Of a DNA stretch of 64,000 bases, positions 10,310 to 19,679 are shown in pieces. The stretch is from NCBI GenBank assembly GCA_022495995.1, contig JAFEMH010001471.1:62001-126000 (forward strand). Direction: 5' to 3'. Source of the stretch: Adenophora triphylla var. japonica (Eukaryota; Streptophyta; Magnoliopsida; Asterales; Campanulaceae). Position 1 is the stretch's first letter, and every line of letters starts with the position of its first letter. Position numbers and translations under genes: made by a program. Below the pieces are notes generated by a model. The model searched no databases and was not told where the DNA came from. It saw only the letters and a list, made by a program, of their open reading frames with translations.

Positions 10310-10750
10310 GTGAGGACTTGAATCGTCTTCTGGTTGCAGTTTGCCATGCGTGAGGACTTTGAATCGTCTTCTGGCTGCGGTTTGCCATGCGTGAGGACTT
10401 TGAATCGTCTTCTGGCTGCAGTTTGCCATGCGTGAGGACTTTGAATCTTCTTCTGGCTGGGGTTGTGTCATGTATGAAAACTTGAGTCATCTTCTGACTG
10501 CGGTTTGCCATGCGTGAGGACTTTGAATCGTCTTCTGGCTGTGGTTTGCCATGCGTGAGGACTTTGAATCGTCTTCTGGCTGTGGTTTGCCATGTATGAA
10601 AACTTGAGTCGTCTTCTGACTGCGGTTTGCCATGCGTGAGGACTTTGAATCGTCTTCTGGCTGTGGTTTGCCATGCGTGAGGACTTTGAATCGTCTTCTG
10701 GCTGTGGTTTGCCATGCGTGAGGACTTTGAATCGTCTTCTGGCTGTGGTT
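10310..10750 (-). repeat. 41-bp tandem array, 11 copies
   Basis: Direct repeats with a 41-bp period and cores TGAATCGTCTTCTGGCTG and GGTTTGCCATGCGTGAGG. Two units (near 10472 and 10590) carry a variant beginning GTATGAAAACTTGAG. The array lies in the L2 3' region, where M and R have other arrays. The long minus-strand open frame through it exists only because the unit lacks stops in all frames. Confidence 0.9.
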
Positions 10751-11181
10751 GTGGAGGCATGGCTGCCTTGAGCTTTGATTGCGAGAGGTGTAGATGCCTC
10801 GTGCTTTGTCCGCTGGGGAGAAAGTTGGACTTACGATGACTGCCGGTGTTCTTCTGTTGGGGATCATCGTGGCCTTGTAGGGCTTTTCTTGCTGAGAGGG
10901 TGACGTCGGGCTTACTTTGATGGCTGGTGCTTGCGTTGTCGATGAGCATTTTGGAGGCGTTTTGTGCCTTGGGATTTGTACTCGGAGGTGTTGGCTCCTT
11001 CTTGCGCTTGTTTTGCCGTTGAGTGGGCAAGGTCCGGGCTTACGCTGACGACCGGTGCTGGGGATATGTAGTCTTGTACGACTTTCTTTTGACTTGTTGG
11101 GGAAGGAGCTCGGGCTTACTTTGATGGCCGGTGTTTGCGTTGCCGTTGAGTGGGCGAAGTTCGGGCTTACACTGATGTGAA
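10751..11181 (-). other. Degenerate repeats before the M junction
   Basis: About five imperfect units with CGGGCTTAC...GATG-CCGGTG cores, spaced 60-110 bp apart. No gene is seen. The sequence ends at 11181 where the M LTR starts. Confidence 0.45.
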
Positions 11182-12779
11182 TGTGTGCCCAAAATTTTTC
11201 GTTTATTGGAATTCACGCGAGTTTGAAGACATCCGAGTTATTTGAAAAAAACGGAGTCGCCACGCCATTTTGATTACCTCAAAACTTTGAAAAAAAGGTT
11301 TTATGGGTTCGGAGGTTAAGTTACCCCTTGGGAAGAACGTTTGGCGTTCACCCAAAGTGCCTTGCCGGAGCAAGTCTCCCTAGATTTCATTAATCGTGTT
11401 TGCTTGCGTGCTTTCTTTGTGTGCATGTGTTTGAAAATAAGGGGGGGAATGTCCCAAGTTGTCTTCCGGACGTACAAACCATTTGTTGGTTGTCGCTCGG
11501 GATTCCTTGGAATTTATGTATTTGGGATTATGATCCCGTCCTCATCTTATGACTTATGATCATCGCATTTTTAAGCCTTGGGACCCTCGGGACTTGCGTG
11601 ATCGAGAGAATGACTCTCTTTTGGGTCAAAGATGAGGTTCCTTAGGAAGGAATGTCCTTAGCCCATCAATCCTACGCTTTAAGACGGTCGAGCTCGTATA
11701 GAGGCTTCATACTCATTCTTAAGCGATAATTGGAGATATAGGGTTCAAGGTTATCCTTTTCCTAAAGAAATCATGAACCTTTAATGGAAGGAACGATGCA
11801 AAGATGAGAACTTTTACACCGGTCCGTTCCAAGGTTGGGGGAAAGGGGAAATGCATGATGAAAAATGACTCTTTAATGAAAAGATGACATTTTTAGGTTG
11901 CAAATGATGCTTTTTGATTGAAAGAAATGATCTTTATGCAAATGATGCATAAAGATTTGATTTTTATGCAAATGATGCATTAGAAAAGGGGGTTTTGATG
12001 CAAAGGATGCATTTTTATTGAAAAAGATTGGATCTTTATGTGCAAATGATGCATAAAGATGACATTTTTATTGGAAAATAGGGATTTTAGGTGCAAAGGA
12101 TGCACCTTTATGAAAAAGACTACATTTTTATGACAAATGAGGTCTTAATGCATGCAAAGGGAAGGGGTGATAAAGATATGATCTTTATGAATAAATGCCA
12201 AGTCCCAAGCAAGATATATGAATGCAATGAGCAAGTATATCAATTAAAATGCAAGGTTAGGGCGTGCGAGGTTACCAATCGTTTCCTTCGCTTCTTCGGA
12301 CGGAGCTAGGAGGAGAGGTTCTTCTTGGGTCTTCAAGGAGGAGGGAGATGGCTTCTTGAGCTTCTTCTTCACCTTCTTGAGCCTTCAGCAGCTTCTTGGG
12401 GGATCTTCTTCGTATTATGAGAGTATTATGCTTGTTGTTGATGATCAAAATGGGTAGAGGAGGGCTCTATTTATAGGCAGTCTGGATAAGGCTAATGAAG
12501 CCGTGCGGCTGCAGGCTCTTTGCAAATGAGGCCGTGCGGTCTTATCCACAATGACTCAGCATTCTAGAACCATGCAAGGTGGCATTATTCTAGAAGCTTC
12601 CCTCCTAATTAAAAAAACGTGTTTCTTAATTAGGAAGGATTCCCTTCAGCCTTTATTTAATTAAAAACAGCCGGAATGTTTAGGAGCATTTGGGAAAAGG
12701 TCGAGGGAATTATCGGAAAACTTACCGAAATTGCCGGGAAATTTAACCGGAAGGCATGAGCCAGATTTGGGTACTTACA
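11182..12779 (-). repeat. 3' LTR of M
   Basis: 1598 bp; minus strand TGTAAGTACCCAAATCTGG ... GGGCACACA. Direct repeat of 28588-30175. TATA box near 12468-12476. Palindromic AGCCGTGCGGCT (12499-12510) and GGCCGTGCGGTC (12530-12541) lie upstream of it on the minus strand. Internal PBS-like TGGCGACTCCG at 11252-11262. Confidence 0.9.
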
Positions 12780-13330
12780 AGCCCTCGGCAACGTCACTTG
12801 CAAGGCGAGTGGGGTTGTCGATAGAAAAGGATCCGATCTGGCGAATGCCGAGACGGATTGGGTGACCAAGGTGGTCAAGTGGCTGAACCTTTTGGAAGGC
12901 TACCTACGTATCCCGGAGGAATCAAGCCAGGCCGTAGTTCGGAATTAGGATCCGCTGGGGGAGGAAGAAGAGAAACTGGTCTCTTGATGAGAAGATGACC
13001 TAGGAGGTCAAGCAAATGATCCTACTGGGGATATGCTAGGAGTGACCCAGGTGGTCGAATATTTGAACTTTTATGAGGGGGCGCTTTATCACTGAGGAGT
13101 GACAAAGAAACAGGGTGACCAAAGTGGTCGAATGGCTGGACCTTTTATAAAAGGCTACCTACGTATCCCGGAGGAATCAAGCCTTGATCGTAGTTCAAGC
13201 ATCACTAGATAGTTAGGAACGATGTCTAGGATCCTTGAGATTTTGACAATTCGGAGGCTGTCACCTGAGGAAGCTAGAGCTTACGGCACTATCTCTTTAT
13301 GACGGAGATAGAGGTAACTTAAGTTGGGAA
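12780..13330 (-). other. M 3' region with PPT and two class B hairpin modules
   Basis: Directly right of the LTR lies a weak polypurine tract (minus CCGAGGGCT). Hairpin modules lie at 12885-12940 and 13141-13197 (minus: GAACTACG...GGATACGTAGG). No protein-coding signal is present. Confidence 0.5.
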
Positions 13331-14031
13331 ACTTGAGCATTCGTCACTATTCGCGGATAGAGATATCACAAGTTGAAATGACTTGGGCATACGTCACTAT
13401 TCGTGGATAGAGGTAGCACAAGTTGGAATGACTTGGGCATACGTCACTATTCGCGGATAGAGGTAGCACAAGTTGAAATGACTTGGGCATACGTCACTAT
13501 TCGCGGATAGAGGTAGCACAAGTTGGAATGACTTGGGCATACGTCACTATTCGCGGATAGAGGTAGCACAAGTTGGAATGACTTGGGCGTACTTCACTAT
13601 TCGCGGATAGAGGTAGCACAATTTGGAATGACTTGGGCATTCTTCACTATTCGCGGATAGAGGTAGCACAAGTTGAAATGATTTGGGCATTCGTCACTAT
13701 TCGCGGATAGTGGTTGCACAAATTTGAAATGATTTGGGCATTCGTCACTATTCGCGGATAGTGGTTGCACAATTTGAAATGACTTGGGCATTCGTCACTA
13801 TTCGCGGATAGTGGTAGCACAAGTTGGAATGACTTGGGCATACGTCACTATTCGCGGATAGAGGTAGCACAAGTTGGAATGACTTGGGCATACGTCACTA
13901 TTCGCGGATAGAGGTAGCACAAGTTGGAATGACTTGGGCATACGTCACTATTCACGGATAGAGGTAGCACAAGTTGGAATGACTTGGGCATACGTCACTA
14001 TTCGCGGATAGAGGTAGCACAAGTTTAGAGT
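13331..14031 (-). repeat. 50-bp tandem array, 14 copies
   Basis: Units of 50 bp (one of 51 bp at 13681), core ACTTGGGCATACGTCACTAT then TCGCGGATAGAGGTAGCACA. Units 8-10 share a TGGTTGCACA variant, suggesting local amplification. It is flanked on both sides by a short GACAATTCGGAGG-TGTCACCT sequence (13245-13270 and 14034-14056), so the array sits inside a duplicated 20-bp frame. Confidence 0.95.
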
Positions 14032-14259
14032 TCTGACAATTCGGAGGTTGTCACCTAGTGTTATCCCGTTATAACGGAATTAACGGAGGTGACTGGGAAT
14101 AAAGCTTGATTGCTAAAGAGATAAGGGATATTTTCTGAAGAGATGTTATCTTGGTTAAAAGATAATGGAAATTGCATGCCCAAGTGGAAGGTCCAGGGGC
14201 AGGATTGTAATTTCTGCTCAGAGCGAATGAAGCCGCCCGGCATGAGATGGAGAAGAAGA

Positions 14260-14408
14260 AGCCGTACGGCTAGAAGCCTGTTTTTCAGTTATTTAAAATG
14301 TGTTTTGAACGGGCATTGGGCACTTGTTGCCGCCCACTTCAACCGAGAGAGAGAAGAGAGAGAGAATTTTCGAAATTCTTCAACCCTTTTGCTTCCCTTT
14401 GATTTGAA
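14260..14408 (+). promoter_or_regulatory. Promoter/5'UTR of antisense gene A
   Basis: A perfect 12-nt palindrome AGCCGTACGGCT (14260-14271), a TATA-like TATTTAAA (14290-14297), then a GA-rich leader (GAGAGAGAAGAGAGAGAG, 14345-14364), and ATG at 14409. The palindrome is the same type as those upstream of the TATA box in the M LTRs. Confidence 0.5.
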
Positions 14409-16977
14409 ATGGATCCGGAGGGCAATCCCATACCAAGGCAAGCGAGGAGAAACATCTCGGCGGCCGCGAGAAGGAGGAGGAAGGAGCTCGTGAGGACGGA
14501 GAGGAAGTATGACTTCCTTACGCCTCCATCGGAGCTTTATCCGGGGAGAAGGGAGCACAAATCAACGAACCCGCGATCGGTTGGGGTAAGCATTCTCATT
14601 TTGCTCAAATCCGATGATTTTGCTTGAATTTTGAATGATTTAGGGCTTGACCCGAATTTTAGGATTTTGAATGATTTTTTGAATGATTTTGAGATGCATG
14701 AACAACCTATGAGGCTAAGAATGTGCAATGTGCAATTTATTTGATGAAAATTATGAGAATGACTCACTTTTTTCTCGCAAAATGAAGTAAGAATTTTTTT
14801 TTTTTTTTTCAAAATATGAGACGGAGTTCTTGCCTTGTGCTAGAACTAGGTCAAAATTCTGATTTTCAATGAGAAAACATGATTTTGGAAGATGAAAATG
14901 ATTCATGCATGCCATTTTTTGAAAAATAATGCTTATGTGCGAAAAATTGTGATTTTGTGCTTTAGGAAAGCAATGACGCGTTTCAAGTGATGAAAGACAC
15001 GTTTTTGATGCAAAAGATATGCTAGAAAAACTTTTATGAATGCTTTTCTTTTGAAAATATGTGCACTTTTGAATATATGCATGCTTTTTGAAATGATATG
15101 AAGGACTGACGCTTCTTTTGGATGTGCTTGTCTACAGGAGAACAAGTCTAGAGGACCGTCAGAGATAGCGGTCAAGCTTTGGCAGAGGATGCCGGACTTT
15201 GAGAAGGATGGGGCAAATCCCAAGCAGCTGGTGAGGGCTACCGGCTTGGATGCATTTGTAGAGGCTATCGGCCGGGGTGTCCACATCACCTCGAAGAGCA
15301 AGGGCTTGGTCCAGGCCCTATCTGAGTTTTGGTGGGATAGTACTCATAGCTTTCACCGAGCCGGGAGAGCGCGGTGACTCCTGCCGATTTCACCGCTATT
15401 ACGGGCTTACAGTTCACGGGAGGCCCGTGACTTGGAGAGACCATATTACCGCCGAGGAGTTTCGGGCTTTGGTCGGGTTTGAGCCGATTCCGAAGGGGCA
15501 GGGATGGAGACACGGAATGTCGAGGTGGCGATCCAGACTTCCATACGTAATTTTCTTTGCTAATGATGTGGCCCTTGGTAGCTAGAGCATTCATATGGTT
15601 GATGCTATCGATCACCATCTTCGCCAATGCAGGACGATAGCTATGACTTGCCTCCTCGACTCTCTGGAGGACGTTGATGGGATTGGGACGGTCTCCTGGG
15701 GAGAGGCCGGATTGGCGGAGTTGTACTTCTCGTTGGACATGTACAAGCCGGAACAAGGCCGCTTCCATGGACCGCTTCTCATTTGCCCTTGAGGTAGTCT
15801 CCTTTCTTTTTCTTTTCTCTTTTCTCGTCTTGAGACTTTTATAAGAGAGAGAATGACCTTTTGATGTTTTGAACATGCGGGCTGGTTTTGTGAGGTGATC
15901 GGGTTCTTCCCTTGGAACCAGAGAGTGATGTCACCATCTTCCCTGCTATGGTTATTTGGAGGGGAGATGCGAGAGATAAATTCACGGGAAGACCCGGATT
16001 ACCTTCGACTACAAAATGGTGAGGCCGGTCATCAACGAGGGATGGGCACGACGGAGTGGACTTCTACCCACAGGGCGTGTATCCAGAGATCTTCTTTGGG
16101 AGATGCTATAGAGGTGACGAGGCGAGAGGAGGTGGCTCACAGGGCGACATGTTATGTCATCTACTTGGGGACCGCTTCTCGAGACAAAGATGGTCATGTT
16201 CCCCCATTGGATGCCATTACTCCTTCGACCCTCCAGCACGGATGCTGCAGCCCGAGGATTGGCCGGAGGATGAGATTGCTGTGTACCGAGCAGCGTGGCT
16301 GCGGAGGAGTACTTCGACATGGACACCCCCTACGCCGTGTTTGTGGAGCGGCGCCGAGGACGCCACGAAGCTAGTGAAGGCGGCGGTCACTCGGGGATAT
16401 GGGGAGGATGAGCCTCGACCCGCCGATCCCTCCCGCACATCCGTCCTACGTGGTCCATGGAGTGCCGAGGAGGATGAGGATACTGTCCCCGATGCTAGGG
16501 AGCCCCGATACACCTTGCCGCCCGATAGCACTGTAAGTGTACTCTTAGGGTCTTATTCCCTTTTTAGCTTTCGCATTTTCTGCTTTTTGCAATTTTACGA
16601 GATTTTCGAGATTTTTCTCTTCTTTTTCTCGTGTTCCGGCTCGCACTTATGATAGGTGGTCGGGCGAGAATAGGGCCGGAAGGACATGTGCCTGCCTCTT
16701 CGAGGAAGCCGGCTCGCGCTTCGAAGGCTGCGCAATGATGCACAGGAGCCCGGGCGCAAGAGACGGCACGTCGGGGCACGGGTCACCTCATCGGCCTCGG
16801 AGTACTCTTCCGGTGCTATGCCTCGGGGCGGGGACCCAACGCCGACATTCCGGCGGTGGCTGAGTATGGGCACGATAATGTCCATCTATCTCGATGTGAG
16901 CGACCAGAGGACTCGATGAGGAGGCTAGCATCTACGAGCCGAGCGGCGATGAAGATGAAGAAGAATCGGAGGCCTAG
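14409..16977 (+). pseudogene. Antisense gene A: plant mobile domain-like protein (broken)
   Basis: Lies opposite to M gag/pol. Exon 1 (14409-14585) begins MDPEGNPIPRQARRN and ends in phase at a GTAAGC donor. A CTACAG acceptor at 15132-15137 continues in frame (ENKSRGPSEIAVKLWQRMP). The second exon carries a plant mobile domain-like core: GLVQALSEFWWDSTHSF, then in a shifted frame TPADFTAITGLQFTG, then RPVTW. At least two frameshifts fall at 15350-15415. Later pieces follow (LAELYFSLDMYKPEQGRFHG at about 15718, EDWPEDEIAVYRAAW at about 16257, a GTAAGTGT donor at 16532), and an acidic tail ends in TAG at 16975-16977. Known mobile-domain proteins include transposon-derived nuclear factors such as MAIN. 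The role here is unknown. Confidence 0.55.
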
Positions 16978-17324
16978 GAGGTCTCTAGAGTAGATTTGGA
17001 ACAAAAACAAACAGTTTACAATTTTTATGCACACTTTGTTTATTTTTTGCTTTATTTGGGCGCCGATGGGGCGAAAACATTGTATTTATGTTTTATTTGC
17101 TTTTCTAATTCATGCTTTTTCAATTTGCATATTATCCGAGCCTTGGGCGACTTTTTGCTTGGAATTGGGGCCGAAAATGGGCCAAAATGATTTATAATGG
17201 TGTATAAATGCTTGAATGGCTTACGGATATGTTTTGTACGTGTTTTGGTTGAAAAAGTGGGGTGAAAACTCCCTTGGGCAGCAACTTTGGTTCTTTGCAG
17301 AATTTCTCGCGAGAGAGCTAATGT

Positions 17325-17505
17325 AGCCGTGCGGCATGGCCTTGAGGGCAAATGTAGCCGTGCGGCTAACGGTTACTGTACGAGCCGGTTATTTTACGAA
17401 TAAAAGCAAGGCTTGGCCATTTCATTTCATTTTCACTCTAGACTTGTCCCAATTGTTCCCAGAGCATATTTTGGACCTAAAAGCACCATCTTTGATCATT
17501 TTGCG
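17325..17505 (+). promoter_or_regulatory. Upstream region of antisense gene B with two palindromes
   Basis: AATGTAGCCGTGCGGC occurs at 17321-17336 and again at 17352-17367. The same 16-base context stands upstream of the TATA box in both M LTRs (AATGAAGCCGTGCGGC). A weak AATAAA-like AT stretch (17399-17404) may stand in for TATA. The gene starts at 17506. Confidence 0.45.
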
Positions 17506-18930
17506 ATGGAGAATCCCGTTTGATTGCAAAGGGGGAAACGAGACCATTTTCTATCCGGTCTTCAATCTTGGGCGAGATATAACTTCCAAAATCACAAGGG
17601 GCTGCTTGATTCTTCCTTCAAGATCAAGTCTTTATGGCATTTGAGGGATCTCCCGCCCGATTGGGATCTGTTGAGAGCCGCAAAGAAAGTTCTCGGGATG
17701 TCCGGAGACATGTTTACTGTTTCTCTTACAACGAAATCGTCCCAACGCACGAAGACTTCAGAGCTTTGATTGGGGGTCCCGAGATTGAGGCTATATCTAT
17801 TCCGCTGATCGGAGACGTGCCGGTGACGGTAAAGCTTGCATCTTTTCTGCAGATTCCTTTTGGGAGAGGCCGAGAGGATGATGGTAGCCCCGGATAGGAT
17901 TGACCTTTACGATATCCCGGGCGAGGTTTGGGTCTCCGGATATGGCCGCGACCACGGTGGCTATGGATGCTTTTATTCTCTCGCGTATTCTCTATTTTGT
18001 TCACCGCCGAGTCCGTGGGGATCTGTCATAGTGGTCTCTTGGACATGGTCGAGACTGCAGTGGGAAGGATATTGTCCCGCTGGTTTTGGGAGAGACATTT
18101 CATGGGATCGACAGGATGGCTCGGGGAGACCGTTTCATGAGGTCCGGGAGTCCTGGCTATGTTGACTTTGTGGCTGCAGGAGAGGCTCGGGGCTTTGCCT
18201 GGGCTTTGCCGACTCGGTGCCCTTGGGTGATTTCTCGGAGAGGTGCACCTAGGCAACAGAACAGGGTAGGCTGGGAGTCGATGATGGCTAGGCTATCCAC
18301 TTCGGACATCCGTTGGTGGATACCACATTGGAGGTTGCGCACTGTGAGGATATTTCAGAGTCTTATGCCGTGAGGGTTCCGTGATTCTCGCCGGTCGTCC
18401 TTCTACATACCCCGCTTGGTATCCAGCGCTTGGGGCTTTACAGAGCCATTGAGTGATTGGGGAGGACATCCGGACCATGGAGGTGGTGTCATTCGACATG
18501 AGAGATCCAACCAGCCTTCTCTTTCTTCTCGAGGGCTTGGACACATACCGCTTTCCCACCCGTGGCTATCTTCAGAGTAGGAAGAGCACCATCTTGACCA
18601 CCGTCTACTGGACCGGTACGAGAGGGAGACGGGAGCGACTGTGCTATCTTGGAGGATAGACGCCGAGCTTTATCGGGGGCCGACCGCGACTCGAGTAGGA
18701 CTCGAGGGAGACCGAGGCTAAGGCGAGTTGCCATAACCAATCGTGTGACTTGGTCGTGGATATGGAGGCCTCGGTACAAGAGGTTGTCCGAGGTCGCTCC
18801 TTCGACCGAGGCTCGTAGGGAGGAGATGCGGACTCGTGCTCGTATAGAGAGAGCGCTCATTGACACGGGGTTGGTAGAGGCTCCAGCTGAGGATACCGCA
18901 GGTCGGGATGAGGGATACCGACATTATTGA
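17506..18930 (+). pseudogene. Antisense gene B: DUF7745/mobile-domain-like protein (broken)
   Basis: Second gene on the strand opposite to M gag/pol, 0.5 kb after gene A. The ATG at 17506 is followed by an in-frame stop after five codons; the rest is spread over three frames. Recognisable order: HLRDLPPDWDLLRAAKK (17640), SYNEIVPTHEDFRALIGGP (about 17727), AERMMVAPDRIDLYDI (17870), DAFILSRILYFVHRR (about 17965), then VLGETFHGIDRMARGDRFMR (18083-18140). The final part has basic EARREEMRTRARIERAL (18810-18860) and TGA at 18928. The LGETFHGIDR...DRFM block corresponds to the conserved AETYRSL...GRFIGCAQLL-type block of the plant DUF7745 family. Homologous scraps lie at 34329-34990 and 39894-40355. 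Confidence 0.55.
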
Positions 18931-19354
18931 GAAGAAAAGGAAGAAGACTCGACGAGGCCGAGGAAAAGGGAAGAAGACTCGAAGAAGACTCGCCGAATGA
19001 CGACCGACAAGTCTTTTCTCAAGATCCTCTTATTGCCATTTTGCAAACACATTAGTTTATTTAGGCATTTTATTGTATTTTAGATCTTTTTAGCAAAGTT
19101 AGCGAGTTAAGAGGTAGACCGTGCTTGAACTCATCAAGAAGTTTTTAACTTGTAATGAACAAGAAATATTATCTTAGAAATTAATCAAGACACATTTCAT
19201 GGAAATTCAAATGTCTTTATTGATTGGGACCCGTTTTATGAAAACTGAAATACCCTTTACTATTTTTTAGGACGCACTTCATGGAAGCTTGATTATCCCT
19301 TTTATTGCTTAGGACACATTTCATGGAAACTTAATCGTCCCTTTTTTTATTGTT
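18931..19354 (-). other. Spacer with three imperfect repeats
   Basis: No gene. About 19190-19345 holds three imperfect 55-bp units with GACNCATTTCATGGAAA and TCCCTTTTTATTG cores. It lies between gene B and the class A hairpin. Confidence 0.45.
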
Positions 19355-19428
19355 TAGACCGAACCATATATGGCTGCCTACGTTCCCCTTTTACAAGAAA
19401 GGCTAAGGGGCTCAGGTCTACGTAGTTC
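19355..19428 (-). other. Hairpin module, class A, in M
   Basis: Minus strand GAACTACGTAGACCTGAGCC, AGGGGAACGTAGGCAGCC and a GGTTCGGTC tail. Nearly the same as 33996-34056 in R, which lies on the plus strand because R is inverted relative to M. Confidence 0.6.
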
Positions 19429-19430
19429 AT

Positions 19431-19626
19431 TCCGTGAACTAATAATTTTTTTATGTGCACTGTTTTTGCCTAGACTGCCGCTGGGGGTCTTCAGCCTAGC
19501 TGGACATTACTCTTTTTGCACTAAGATTTTTTCTTTTTTTTTTTTTCTTTTTTTTATGTGTGCACTGCCTTTGCCTAGACCGCCTTTTGGGGTCTTCAAA
19601 TTTAGCCGGGCGTTACTCTTTTTGCA

Positions 19627-19666
<40 letters not shown>
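19431..19666 (-). repeat. Duplicated 110-bp unit and 38-bp T tract
   Basis: Two imperfect copies (about 19448-19530 and 19555-19630) share TTTGCCTAGACNGCC, GGGGTCTTCA and GTTACTCTTTTTGCAC. The second ends in an uninterrupted T run, 19629-19666. The lysine-rich minus-strand reading here is an artefact of that run. Confidence 0.7.
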
Positions 19667-19668
<2 letters not shown>

Positions 19669-19679
19669 CGACATAGTAT

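Larger units (their letters stand above)
8133..11181 (-). mobile_element. Tat-like element L2, 3' end only
   Basis: Minus strand: 3' region (11181-9630), polypurine tract and 3' LTR (9618-8133). Its LTR and 3' region are the same family as R (38.5-39.9 kb), in opposite orientation. The 5' side is cut at 11181 by the end of element M. No gag, pol or antisense gene remnant is visible in what remains. Confidence 0.75.

Noticed and set aside
10284..11030. Long minus-strand open frame (248 codons) with repeated SKSSRMAN / RRRFKVLTHGK peptides
   Set aside because: It is the 41-bp array read through. 41 is not a multiple of three, so the peptide cycles through all frames, and frames stay open only because the unit lacks stops.
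13597..13841. Minus-strand open frames across the 50-bp array
   Set aside because: Same artefact: the period is not a multiple of three and the unit has few stops.
13331..14031. CRISPR-like array
   Set aside because: Units are contiguous with no unique spacers, in plant repetitive DNA.
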